A stretch of DNA of 64,000 nucleotides from Quadrisphaera sp. DSM 44207 (GTDB lineage Bacteria; Actinomycetota; Actinomycetes; Actinomycetales; Quadrisphaeraceae), in the NCBI RefSeq assembly GCF_900101335.1, contig NZ_FNKA01000001.1, forward strand, positions 682,001 to 746,000. The letters are read 5' to 3'. The position numbers and the translations under genes are program-made. Each line of letters starts with the position of its first letter. Position 1 is the stretch's first letter. The notes beneath the pieces were generated by a model. The model ran no database searches. It was given only the letters and a program-made list of their open reading frames with translations, and was not told the DNA's origin. Below are positions 11,061 through 18,899 of the stretch, piece by piece.

Positions 11061-11672
11061 TCAGCCGGACGCGGTCTCGGGCGCGGAGGGGTGCAGCAGC
11101 GTCGAGGCGACGGCGGCGCCGACCTCCCGCTGGGCGCGCAGCCGGGCCCGCTCGAGGATCGCGTCCTGGGCCGAGCGGTAGGAGGCCGTGCACGCCCGGG
11201 CGCCGCCGCCCTCGGCCTGCGCCGCCTCCACGCAGCGGGCGTAGGAGCGCCGGGCGGCGGCGAGCACCGGGTCCTCGAGCACCAGCTCCCCGGCGCGCTC
11301 GTCCACGGCCCGCACCAGGGCCTGGCGGACGGCGACCGGGTCGCTCCTGTCGACCCCGCTCAGCAGCCCGGCGGCCGGCCCGGCGGCCGGCCCGGCGGCG
11401 GCCGACGACTCGGCGTCGGAGCGGGCCGCCTGCTGGGCGCCCCAGCCGGTCCCCAGCACCGCGGCGACGGCCACCGCGCCGAGCGCCCTGCGCCGCCGGG
11501 TGCGCCGCCGGGTGCGCTGCGCGCCGCGATCGCCGGCCGCGCCCGCTCCCGCCGCGTCCGGCCCCTGCGGCGACGGGCCCGGAGACGGCGTCCGCGCCAG
11601 GAGCGCCGGGGCGTTGAGGTCGGCGTCCAGCTCCGCGCCGGCGCCCGGCTCCGAGACTCGCTGCCGGGCCAC
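11061..11672 (-). CDS. Hypothetical single-pass membrane protein
   Basis: A 203-aa protein with no family I recognise. The first 60 residues are acidic then strongly basic (Arg-rich just before the helix), one membrane segment spans about residues 64-82, and the remainder should be outside the cell under the positive-inside rule. The C-terminal domain is helical and contains two cysteines (YARCVEA and RACTASY) that could form a disulfide. A short ProAla repeat (GPAAGPAAG) links helix and domain. GTG 11672 is the likely start; the ribosome site is weak. It follows the M42 peptidase gene on the same strand by 59 bp and might be its distal operon partner. Confidence 0.6.
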   Translation of the reverse strand: MARQRVSEPGAGAELDADLNAPALLARTPSPGPSPQGPDAAGAGAAGDRGAQRTRRRTRRRRALGAVAVAAVLGTGWGAQQAARSDAESSAAAGPAAGPAAGLLSGVDRSDPVAVRQALVRAVDERAGELVLEDPVLAAARRSYARCVEAAQAEGGGARACTASYRSAQDAILERARLRAQREVGAAVASTLLHPSAPETASG

Positions 11673-11731
11673 CCCTGCAGGATCCCACGTCCGGGAGGCG
11701 GGTCCTCGCGCCGGCCCGCGGCGCGGGCGCC

Positions 11732-12925
11732 TCAGGCGTGCGGGTGCACCACCTCGCGCGGCGCCGGCTGGACGCTGTCGCTCGGGAAGTCGTCGAGGGG
11801 ACCTTCGGGGCGGCGGTCCCACTCGGCGAAGGTCAGGTCGGACTGCAGGTACACGGTCAGCAGCCGCGCGAGCGCCAGCAGGCCGTCGAGGTGGGTGCGC
11901 TCGTGCCCGTGGCTGGACTCCACGCCGACCCCGAGCAGCGCCGCGCGGGCCTCCACCCCGGCCTCCAGCGCGGGGGCGGCGTCGGAGCGGTAGTGCCGGT
12001 AGACGTCGCGGCGCACCGGGATCCCCGCGCCGTCCGCGAGGCGCAGCAGCCGCCGCGACAGGTGGTAGTCGAAGGGGCCGGTCATGTCCATCATGCCGAC
12101 GTTGGCGGTGGTCTCCAGGGACTGCTGGCCCTCGGCGACCACGGCGTTGTCGACGGCGACGAGCTCGGCGATCTCGGGGTCGAAGCCGTGGGTGGCGCCG
12201 AAGCCGACCTCCTCGCCGATCGTCACGAGCAGCTCCGCCGCCACCGGCAGGTCGGCGCTGCTCTCGGTGACGGCCTTCAGCGCCGCCAGGCACGCCGCCA
12301 GCCCGGCCTTGTCGTCCAGGTGCCGGCTCTTGACGTACCCGCTGGGCGTGATGCGCGGGTCGGCGTCGAGCGCCACGAAGTCCCCGACCTGGATGCCGAG
12401 GGCGGTCAGGTCGGTGGCGGAGGCGACCGGCTCGTCGACGCGCACCTCCACCTGGTGCCAGCCGACCCCCTGGGTGTCGATCTCGTCGCCGTAGGTGTGC
12501 CCGCTGCTCAGCAGCGGCAGCACCGTGCCCGTGTACACGCGCACCGGGTCGTCGGTGAGGATCGTCACGTGCGCGCCCTCGGAGAAGCGGGCGCTGTGGC
12601 TGCCGACCGGCACGACCTCCAGGCGCCCGTCGTCCTTGAGGCGCTTGACCATGCAGCCGATCGTGTCCGCGTGCACGACGACGGCGCGCCGCACCGTCTC
12701 CGAGCGCCCGGTGACGCGCGCGCGCAGCAGACCCCGGCGGGTGAGGGTGAAGGGGACCCCGAGCTCGGTGATGAGGTTGCCGATCAGCTGCATGACCGCG
12801 TCGGTGCGCCCCGACGGGCTGGGCACGCGCAGCAGGTCCACCATCGTGCTGCGCAGGTAGTCGGCGTCGATCGGCAGGGCGGCCAGCGCCGGGGCCTCGC
12901 GAGGCCGGGGGGTGCGGGAGTCCAC
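11732..12925 (-). CDS. M42-family aminopeptidase of the NAGGN osmoprotectant system
   Basis: A 397-aa metallo-aminopeptidase-like protein. Metal-site landmarks of the M42/M20-type fold are present: VVHADTIGCM near residue 87 (His-x-Asp), SRHLDDKAGLAA near residue 193 (bridging Asp), IGEEVGFGATHG near residue 230 (catalytic Glu-Glu), and HGHERTH near the C-terminus. Peptidases of this subfamily are known next to the N-acetylglutaminylglutamine amide genes, as here, where it follows ngg by 19 bp. Its exact role (precursor processing or breakdown of the osmolyte) is not established. GTG 12925 has TAGCGT ending 8 nt upstream, so it may also have its own leaderless promoter. Confidence 0.85.
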   Translation of the reverse strand: MDSRTPRPREAPALAALPIDADYLRSTMVDLLRVPSPSGRTDAVMQLIGNLITELGVPFTLTRRGLLRARVTGRSETVRRAVVVHADTIGCMVKRLKDDGRLEVVPVGSHSARFSEGAHVTILTDDPVRVYTGTVLPLLSSGHTYGDEIDTQGVGWHQVEVRVDEPVASATDLTALGIQVGDFVALDADPRITPSGYVKSRHLDDKAGLAACLAALKAVTESSADLPVAAELLVTIGEEVGFGATHGFDPEIAELVAVDNAVVAEGQQSLETTANVGMMDMTGPFDYHLSRRLLRLADGAGIPVRRDVYRHYRSDAAPALEAGVEARAALLGVGVESSHGHERTHLDGLLALARLLTVYLQSDLTFAEWDRRPEGPLDDFPSDSVQPAPREVVHPHA

Positions 12926-12944
12926 GGGCGGCCACGCTAGCCGC

Positions 12945-14738
12945 TCACCGCTGCGGTGACCGGCGGGTCTCCGGGAAGAGCAGGTCGACGAACCGCTGCG
13001 CCGTCGGCTGCGGCTCGTGGTTGGCCAGCCCGGGGCGCTCGTTGGCCTCGATGACCACGTGCGCCGGCCCCTCGACGTCCGGCACGAGCAGGTCGACGCC
13101 CGTGACGGGGATGCCGATGGCGCGGCTCGCGGCGCGGGCCGCCTCCCCCAGCGCCGGGTGCAGCCGGGCGGTGACGTCGTCGATCGTGCCGCCGGTGTGC
13201 AGGTTGGCGGTGCGCCGCACGGGAAGCACGTGGCCCCGCGGCAGGACGTCGTCCATGGACCACCCGGCCTCGCGCACCACGGCGGCGGTGGTGGCGTCGA
13301 GGGGGATGGAGGACTCCCCGCCGGTGGCCTGCTGGCGGCGGCGGGACTGGCGGCGCACCAGCTCCTCGACCGGGTCGCGGCCGGTGCCGACCACCGCGGC
13401 CGGGCGGCGCACCGCGGCCGCGACGACCTCGTGGTCGATGACGACGACGCGCAGGTCCTCGCCCTCGACGCGCTCCTCGACGAGGACGTCGGGGCAGTAG
13501 GCCAGGGCGTGCCGGACGGCGGCCACGAGCGCCTCGTCGGTGGGAGCGCCGACGGTGATGCCCCGGCCCTGCTCCCCCCGCGCGGGCTTGACCACCACGT
13601 CGCCGACCTCGGCGAGCAGCGCCCGGGCGGCCTCCAGGGCGCCGCCCTGCAGCCGCTCGGGGTCCGCCCCGGTGACCTCCGCGCCGCGCGCGACCGCCAG
13701 CCCGGCCCCCGCCAGCAGGCGGCGGGTCACGCGCTTGTCGTCGCAGCGGCTCATGGCCACCGCGCTCGTCAGCTCCGACAGCGACTCGCGCGTGAGCACC
13801 GAGCGGCTGCCGCTGTGCAGGCGCATCTCCCCCGACGCCGCGTCGGTGACGGCGACGCGCAGCCCGCGGCGCAGCGCCTCGTCGGCGATGATCCGCGCGT
13901 AGGGGTTCAGCTCGTCCAGGCCGCTCGGCAGCGGCGCGTACAGCGGCTGGTTGATGGGGTTCTTGCGCTTGACGCACACCGGCGGGGCCAGGTGGAAGCC
14001 GAGCTTGCGGTACAGCGTGATCGCGCCGGTGTTGCTGTGCAGCACCGACAGGTCCAGGTAGGCGCGCCCGCGGGCGAGGTAGCGCTCGGCGAGGCGGCGC
14101 ACGAGCGCCTCCCCCGTGCCCGGGGGCGCCGCCTGCCCGTCGACGGCCAGGCACCACAGGCTCGCCCCGTTCTCGGGGTCGCGGAAGGCGAGCGCGTGGT
14201 CGACGCCGGTGACGGCGCCGATGATCCGGCCGGTGCGCTGGTCGAGCGCCACGAGGTGGGTGAAGGTGCGGGTGCGCTGGTTGGCCCACATCACGTCGAC
14301 GTCGGCCTGCACCATGCCCGCGGTGGCGTAGATGCGGTTGACCTCGTCCAGCTCCTCGCGCGCCTGGAGGGTGCGCACCTCCACGTCCCGCACGGCGTCC
14401 CGGCGCTGGCGGTAGGTGTGCAGCGGCAGCCGGTACGTGTAGGAGGGGTCGATGAACAGCTCGTGCGGGGAGACCCCGACGAGGACCTGCGGGTTGGGCA
14501 CGTAGCAGGCGATGTCGCGGCGCCCGCTCTCCTCGGCGCGCAGGGCCTCCAGGACCCCGCGCTGGTCGGCGAAGGTGTGCCCGAAGACCAGCCGGCCCCA
14601 GCCCATGTCGAGGACGACGTCGGACGCGCGGCGCTCCCCGGGCCGACCGGGAGCGCCGTCCCACGGCCGGGCGGCGGCGGCGTCCTGGCGGCGGCGCAGG
14701 CCGGCCACCCGGGCGCGGGCGCGTGCCGGTGCGGCCAT
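12945..14738 (-). CDS. ngg: N-acetylglutaminylglutamine synthetase
   Basis: Builds N-acetylglutaminylglutamine from glutamine, the backbone of the osmoprotectant NAGGN. It is 597 aa and bifunctional: an N-terminal GNAT acetyltransferase half (about residues 95-250, with TGAGEALV-like acetyl-CoA loop seen as GTGEALVRRL and LHSNTGAITLYRKLGF) and a C-terminal ATP-grasp half (about residues 320-590, with VVKPARGEQGRGI and VIEANERPGL). That fusion is diagnostic for Ngg. The ATG at 14738 shares one base with the asnO stop (TGATG), so translation is coupled. Confidence 0.9.
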   Translation of the reverse strand: MAAPARARARVAGLRRRQDAAAARPWDGAPGRPGERRASDVVLDMGWGRLVFGHTFADQRGVLEALRAEESGRRDIACYVPNPQVLVGVSPHELFIDPSYTYRLPLHTYRQRRDAVRDVEVRTLQAREELDEVNRIYATAGMVQADVDVMWANQRTRTFTHLVALDQRTGRIIGAVTGVDHALAFRDPENGASLWCLAVDGQAAPPGTGEALVRRLAERYLARGRAYLDLSVLHSNTGAITLYRKLGFHLAPPVCVKRKNPINQPLYAPLPSGLDELNPYARIIADEALRRGLRVAVTDAASGEMRLHSGSRSVLTRESLSELTSAVAMSRCDDKRVTRRLLAGAGLAVARGAEVTGADPERLQGGALEAARALLAEVGDVVVKPARGEQGRGITVGAPTDEALVAAVRHALAYCPDVLVEERVEGEDLRVVVIDHEVVAAAVRRPAAVVGTGRDPVEELVRRQSRRRQQATGGESSIPLDATTAAVVREAGWSMDDVLPRGHVLPVRRTANLHTGGTIDDVTARLHPALGEAARAASRAIGIPVTGVDLLVPDVEGPAHVVIEANERPGLANHEPQPTAQRFVDLLFPETRRSPQR

Positions 14739-16534
14739 CACTCGATCCCGTGCGACTGCAGCCACAGCTCCAGCAGCCCCAGCTGCCACAGCTGGTTGCC
14801 GCGCAGCGGGGTCAGCCGCTCGTTGGGGGCGGCGACGAGGCCGGAGACGACCTCGCGGCGGAACAGCCCGCGCCGCCGGGCGGCCTCGGAGGTCAGCGCG
14901 TCGCGCACCAGGCCGAGCACCTTGCCCTCCAGGTGCGTCAGGGCCGGGACGGGGAAGTAGCCCTTGGGCCGGTCGATGACCTCGGGCGGGATGGTGCGCC
15001 GCCCGATCGCCTTCAGGACGCCCTTGCCGCCGTCGGCGAGCTTCAGCTCCGGCGGGCAGGTGGTGGCCAGCTCGACGAGGTCGTGGTCGAGGAAGGGCAC
15101 GCGCGCCTCCAGGCCCCACGCCATCGACGTGTTGTCGACCCGCTTGACCGGGTCGTCGACGAGCATCACCTCGGTGTCCAGGCGCAGCGCGGCGTCCACG
15201 GCGGTCTGCGCGCCCGGGCGCGCGAAGTGCGCGGCGACGAACTCGCGCGAGGCGTCGACGTGCGGGCCGAGGGCCTGCACCCACTGCGGCTGCAGCAGGG
15301 AGACCACCCCGGCGCCGTCGCGGTCGAAGAAGGCCCTCGCGTAGGTGTCGACGGCCCGCTCGCGCGAGGCGCCGGCCAGCGGCGGGTACCAGTGGTAGCC
15401 GGCGAAGACCTCGTCGGCGCCCTGCCCGGACTGCACCACCCGGACGTCCTGCGCCACGCGCTCGCACAGCAGGTCGAAGGCGACGACGTCGTGGCTGACC
15501 ATCGGCTCGTGCATCGCGCCGATGGTGTGCCCGAGCGCGCCGACGAGCGCGTCGCCGTCCACGCGGATGCGGTGGTGGTCGGTCTGGTAGCGCTGCGCGA
15601 TGACGTCGGAGTACTGGAACTCGTCGCCCTCGCGCCCGCCGGCGGCCTCGAAGCCGATGCTGAAGGTGGCCAGGCCGGTCTGGCCCTCCTCGGCGAGCAG
15701 GCCGACGATGAGGCTGGAGTCCAGGCCCCCGGAGAGCAGCACCCCGACCGGGACGTCGGCGACCAGGCGGCGGCGCACGGCGGTGCGCAGGGCGTCCTCG
15801 ACGGCGTCCTCCCAGTCGCGGGCCGACCAGGAGGCGCGGTCCTCGCGCCGCTCGAAGCGGGGCTGCCAGTACACGTGCTCGCGGCTGGTGCCGTCCGGCT
15901 CGATCGTGCGCACCGTGGCGGGCGGCAGCTTGCGCACGCCGTTCAGGATCGTGCGCGGCGGCGGGACGACGGCGTGCCAGGAGAGGTAGTGGTGCAGCGC
16001 GACCGGGTCGATGGAGGTGTCGACGCCCCCGCCGCGCACCAGCGCCGGCAGCGAGGAGGCGAAGCGCAGCCGGCCCGGGCTCTCGGCCAGGTACAGGGGC
16101 TTGATGCCGAGGCGGTCGCGGACCATCACGACCCGCCCGGTGCCGCGCTCGTGCAGGACGACGACGAACATGCCGACGAGCCGGTGCACGAACCCGGTGC
16201 CCCACTGCGCGTACGCCTTGAGCACGACCTCGGTGTCGGAGGTGGAGCGGAAGCGGTGGCCGGCCCGCTCCAGCTCCGCCCGCAGCTCCTGGTAGTTGTA
16301 GACGCAGCCGTTGAAGACGCCGACGAGGTCCGTCGGCTCGTCGACCATCGGCTGGGCGCCGCCCTCGGACAGGTCGATGACCGCCAGCCGCCGGTGGGCG
16401 AAGGCGACGGGCCCGGAGGACCAGGCGCCCTCGCCGTCCGGGCCGCGCGGCGCGAGGACCTGCGACATGGCGTCCACGGCGGCCGTGTCCGCCGCCCGGC
16501 CGTCGAACCTGATCTCTCCGGAGAGCCCGCACAT
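14738..16534 (-). CDS. asnO: N-acetylglutaminylglutamine amidotransferase (asparagine-synthetase family)
   Basis: Amidates N-acetylglutaminylglutamine to NAGGN using glutamine nitrogen. It is 598 aa. Cys2 in MCGLSGE is the class II glutaminase nucleophile, fixing the start at ATG 16534. RGPDG and NGCVYNYQELR belong to the glutaminase domain, and LSGGLDSSLIVGLL near residue 262 is the ATP-pyrophosphatase loop of the synthetase domain. It is distinguished from plain asparagine synthetase mainly by its coupling to ngg and the M42 peptidase. The leader has an odd start-stop ATG ahead of the real start (see separate entry). Confidence 0.9.
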   Translation of the reverse strand: MCGLSGEIRFDGRAADTAAVDAMSQVLAPRGPDGEGAWSSGPVAFAHRRLAVIDLSEGGAQPMVDEPTDLVGVFNGCVYNYQELRAELERAGHRFRSTSDTEVVLKAYAQWGTGFVHRLVGMFVVVLHERGTGRVVMVRDRLGIKPLYLAESPGRLRFASSLPALVRGGGVDTSIDPVALHHYLSWHAVVPPPRTILNGVRKLPPATVRTIEPDGTSREHVYWQPRFERREDRASWSARDWEDAVEDALRTAVRRRLVADVPVGVLLSGGLDSSLIVGLLAEEGQTGLATFSIGFEAAGGREGDEFQYSDVIAQRYQTDHHRIRVDGDALVGALGHTIGAMHEPMVSHDVVAFDLLCERVAQDVRVVQSGQGADEVFAGYHWYPPLAGASRERAVDTYARAFFDRDGAGVVSLLQPQWVQALGPHVDASREFVAAHFARPGAQTAVDAALRLDTEVMLVDDPVKRVDNTSMAWGLEARVPFLDHDLVELATTCPPELKLADGGKGVLKAIGRRTIPPEVIDRPKGYFPVPALTHLEGKVLGLVRDALTSEAARRRGLFRREVVSGLVAAPNERLTPLRGNQLWQLGLLELWLQSHGIE

Positions 16535-16556
16535 GCTGCTACATGCAACTCCTCCC
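16535..16556 (-). promoter_or_regulatory. Shine-Dalgarno with a start-stop ATG-TAG ahead of asnO
   Basis: Read on the minus strand: GGGAGGAG (16556-16549), TTGC, ATG-TAG (16544-16539), CAGC, then the true ATG of asnO at 16534. The Shine-Dalgarno is 4 bases from the start-stop ATG but 14 from the real one, so ribosomes should load first on a one-codon ORF and then reinitiate or slide. Confidence 0.6.
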
Positions 16557-16641
16557 GGCGCCCGGGAGCGACTCGGGGTCATCGGTCCGGCGGCCGCCGT
16601 CGCCGTTCCGCGACCTGGCCGGGCGGCCCCGGAGGGGTGTC

Positions 16642-16674
16642 GAGCTGGCCCGGAGCTGGCCCGGAGCTGGCCTG
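16642..16674. repeat. 11-bp tandem repeat in the asnO / RsbW-like divergent region
   Basis: GAGCTGGCCCG occurs three times head to tail (third copy ends CTG), followed by a partial GAGC. It sits in the 204-bp region between the divergent starts. The 11-bp period is close to one DNA helical turn. Nothing else is recognisable in this intergenic stretch. Confidence 0.8.
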
Positions 16675-16738
16675 GAGCGGGTCCGGGGCCGATCTGGGGC
16701 GACGAACGCGGCGGAAGTGCTGGCGAGGATGCTCTGTG

Positions 16739-17446
16739 ATGGGTACAACACTGGGTGTGAGCAGCATGCCCGTCGCCTCGGGACCGTCGGCGCTCCCGGC
16801 CGCGGTCTCGGCGCCGCTGCCTCCGGAGGACCCGACCGCCGGCGGGACGCCGCCGCCGGTGCCCGCCCCGGCCCCCGCGCCGCCGCGCCTCCCGGCGCCC
16901 GCCCCGCGCGCGGCGCCCGCGATCTCGAGCCCGACGCCCGTGGTGACCTGGGCCCCGCGCCCCGCGCGCACGGCCGGACCCACGACGGGCCCGATGTCCG
17001 TGGCCGTGCCCGCCGCCGTCCCGGCCGGCCCCCCGGCCTCGCCCGCGGGCGCCGGCACCGGGGACGACCGGCTCGCCCTGCGCACCCGCTGCCGCCTGCG
17101 CGCGGAGCCCGCGTCCGTGCCGGAGGCGCGCCGCTTCGTCGGCGACGCCCTCATCAACGCCTCGGAGCGGGGCATCTCCAGCCTGGACGTCGCGCTGCTG
17201 CTCACCTCGGAGCTGACGAGCTTCGTCATCCGGCGCGGCGCCGCGGACAGCTTCTCCGTGGACGTCGCGGCGTCGGTGAACAAGTTCCTCGTCGTGGTCA
17301 CGGAGCAGACCCCGCCGTGGATGCTGCCCGGGACGATGGAGGCCGAGGGGCGCCAGCTGAAGCTCGTGGCTGAGCTCGCGGAGTCCTGGGGCATCACGGC
17401 GTCCCCGGGCGCCGGCGAGTCCTGCTGGTTCCGCCTGGCCATCTGA
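16739..17446 (+). CDS. RsbW/HATPase_c-like protein with degenerate ATP site and Pro-rich N-terminus
   Basis: A 235-aa protein. Residues 1 to about 110 are Pro/Ala-rich and disordered. The rest has the fold of short ATP-binding anti-sigma/serine kinases (RsbW/SpoIIE-partner type): VPEARRFVGDAL, LLLTSELTSFVIRRG and LVAELAESWGI. Key ATP residues are altered: the N-box ELxxNAxxH reads ELTSFVIRR, with no Asn, and the G-box GLGLxLV reads RQLKLV. It therefore may bind a partner without kinase activity. ATG 16739 has GAGGAT ending 8 nt upstream. It is divergent from the NAGGN operon, so a stress-signalling link is possible but unproven. Confidence 0.68.
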   Translation: MGTTLGVSSMPVASGPSALPAAVSAPLPPEDPTAGGTPPPVPAPAPAPPRLPAPAPRAAPAISSPTPVVTWAPRPARTAGPTTGPMSVAVPAAVPAGPPASPAGAGTGDDRLALRTRCRLRAEPASVPEARRFVGDALINASERGISSLDVALLLTSELTSFVIRRGAADSFSVDVAASVNKFLVVVTEQTPPWMLPGTMEAEGRQLKLVAELAESWGITASPGAGESCWFRLAI

Positions 17447-17477
17447 GGCGCCGCGGCGGTGCGGCCGGGCACGGGGC

Positions 17478-17672
17478 TCAGCCGCCGACGACGGCGAGGA
17501 CCTGCTCGATCGTGCGCCGCGCCGTCGCGACGAAGCCCGGGTTCGAGCGCGCGCAGTACAGCACGATCAGCACCGCCTGGTGCAGCAGGCCGGGCAGGTC
17601 CGGCATCTGCTGGGCCAGCAGCCGCTCCACCAGGGCGGCGTCGACGGGGATCTCGCCCTCGTGCAGCACCAC
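17478..17672 (-). pseudogene. Remnant of an aminoglycoside phosphotransferase-like gene (middle deleted)
   Basis: A 64-codon frame whose first 25 residues match the usual N-terminus of APH-family kinases (HEGEIPVDAALVERLLAQQ) and whose last 33 match the usual C-terminus (ALI-type helix then YCARSNPGFVATARRTIEQVLA). The whole ATP-binding and catalytic core (HGD, DFD) is missing between them at about residue 29. The joint is in frame, so a short product could still be made. This reads as a large internal deletion of a normal gene of about 300 codons. It is convergent with the RsbW-like gene. Confidence 0.65.
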
Positions 17673-17767
17673 GCCGGTGAGCGGTCGACCCGCCGCGGTC
17701 GTGCGCGGCGGCGTCCTCGCCGAGCCCCCGCGCTCTCGGCTGGCGGGGCTGCAACGGCGCCCGCGGC

Positions 17768-17867
17768 TACCCATGCAGAGCCGCGCTACCCATGCAGGGC
17801 CGCTGCGGAGGTGCCTGAGGACGCCGATCGGACGGCTTCTCGTGGATATCGCGGCTCTGCATGGGTA
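17768..17867. repeat. Inverted repeat with 18-bp perfect arms and an internal third copy
   Basis: TACCCATGCAGAGCCGCG at 17768-17785 is exactly inverted at 17850-17867. The 64-bp loop starts with a direct near-copy of the left arm (CTACCCATGCAGGGCCGC). The element fills the 262-bp gap between the APH remnant and the GNAT gene, where I see no other coding signal. It resembles a mobile or REP-like palindromic element or a cruciform/terminator. Confidence 0.85.
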
Positions 17868-17934
17868 CGGCCGCGGGTCCGCGGCGCCGCCGGCGCGGGA
17901 TCGCCGCTGCCCGTCCCGGAGTAGCGTCCCCGTC

Positions 17935-18573
17935 GTGCCCGAGGCGGACGCGCGCCCCGCAGCCCCCGTGGACGGCGTCCTGGCGTGGCGCCCGCTGGCG
18001 GCGGAGGACCTGCCGCTGCTCGCGACCTGGCTGGCCGAGCCCGGCGTCGCCCGCTGGTGGCACCACGAGACGTCCCTCGCCGCCGTCGAGCGGGACTTCG
18101 GCCCGAGCGTGCGCGGGGAGGAGCCCGGCGAGGACCTCGTCGTCCTGCTCGACGGGGCGCCGGTGGGCCTGCTGCAGCGCTCGCGGATCCGCGACCACGC
18201 GGAGGACCTCGAGCAGTTCGCCGCGCTCGTGGACGTGCCCGAGCACGCGATGACCATCGACTACCTCATCGCCGACCCGGCGCTGCGCGGCCGCGGCCTG
18301 GGCACCCGCGTGGTCGCCGCGGCGGTGGCGCGCACCTGGGTCGAGCACCCGGACGCCGAGGCGGTGCTCGTCGCGGTGGTCGCCGCGAACACCGCGTCGT
18401 GGCGGGCGCTGGAGAAGGCGGGGTTCACCCGCGTCGCCGAGGGCGACCTGCCTCCGGACGACCCCGTCGACGACCCGCTGCACGTCGTCTACCGGATCGA
18501 CCGCCCGACGTCGGACCGCCCGACGTCGGACCGGCCGCTGTCCGACCGGCCGCTGTCCGACCGGCCGGCCTGA
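17935..18573 (+). CDS. GNAT N-acetyltransferase, AAC(6')-like
   Basis: A 212-aa acetyl-CoA-dependent acetyltransferase. The N-terminal part (WRPLAAEDLPLLATWLAEPGVARWW) and the acetyl-CoA loop LRGRGLGTRVVAA near residue 120, plus NTASWRALEKAGF, match the aminoglycoside 6'-N-acetyltransferase-like branch; similar sequences also act in siderophore biosynthesis, so the substrate is open. The last 22 residues are a simple repeat (TSDRP then LSDRP) from 15-bp tandem units and are probably not folded. GTG 17935 has TAGCGT ending 7 nt before it, suggesting a leaderless message. It is convergent with the tam remnant. Confidence 0.8.
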   Translation: MPEADARPAAPVDGVLAWRPLAAEDLPLLATWLAEPGVARWWHHETSLAAVERDFGPSVRGEEPGEDLVVLLDGAPVGLLQRSRIRDHAEDLEQFAALVDVPEHAMTIDYLIADPALRGRGLGTRVVAAAVARTWVEHPDAEAVLVAVVAANTASWRALEKAGFTRVAEGDLPPDDPVDDPLHVVYRIDRPTSDRPTSDRPLSDRPLSDRPA

Positions 18574-18577
18574 CGCG

Positions 18578-18887
18578 TCACCCCCCGGCGCGCTGCGCCA
18601 CGACGAAGATCCGCCGCAACGGGAGCACCGCGGCCGCACGGCAGCGGCGGGTGCGCCTCGCGCAGCAGCGCGCCGTGCTCGGCGAGGAACTCCTCCTGCT
18701 CGCCCTCGTCGAGGGCAGCCAGCACCGGGCGCAGGGCCGTGCCCGGTCGTCCACCGCAGGACGGCGTCCTCGCCGGGCAGCACGTGCAGGTGCGTCGTCT
18801 CCCACGCGTCGACGCGCGCGCCCCGCAGGGCTCGAAGGGCCGGCCCCGCTCGTCGGCGAAGCGCTGGTACGCGCCCGGGTCCTCCAC
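18578..18887 (-). pseudogene. Frameshifted 3' fragment of a trans-aconitate methyltransferase-like gene
   Basis: Pieces of the C-terminus of Tam-like methyltransferases can be read in three different frames in the right order: YQRFADERGRPFEPCGAR, then VDAWETTHLHVLPGED, then TALRPVLAALDEGEQ, then PLRRIFVVAQR before a stop at 18578. At least three frameshifts would be needed to join them, and the N-terminal SAM-binding half is absent. It is a decaying remnant. The neighbouring xth gene is intact, so the damage is local. Confidence 0.72.
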
Positions 18888-18899
18888 GGCGCTCAGGCC

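Noticed and set aside
12937-14664. A 575-codon frame overlapping ngg in another register
   Set aside because: Arg/Gly/Pro-rich shadow; the ngg frame carries all GNAT and ATP-grasp motifs.
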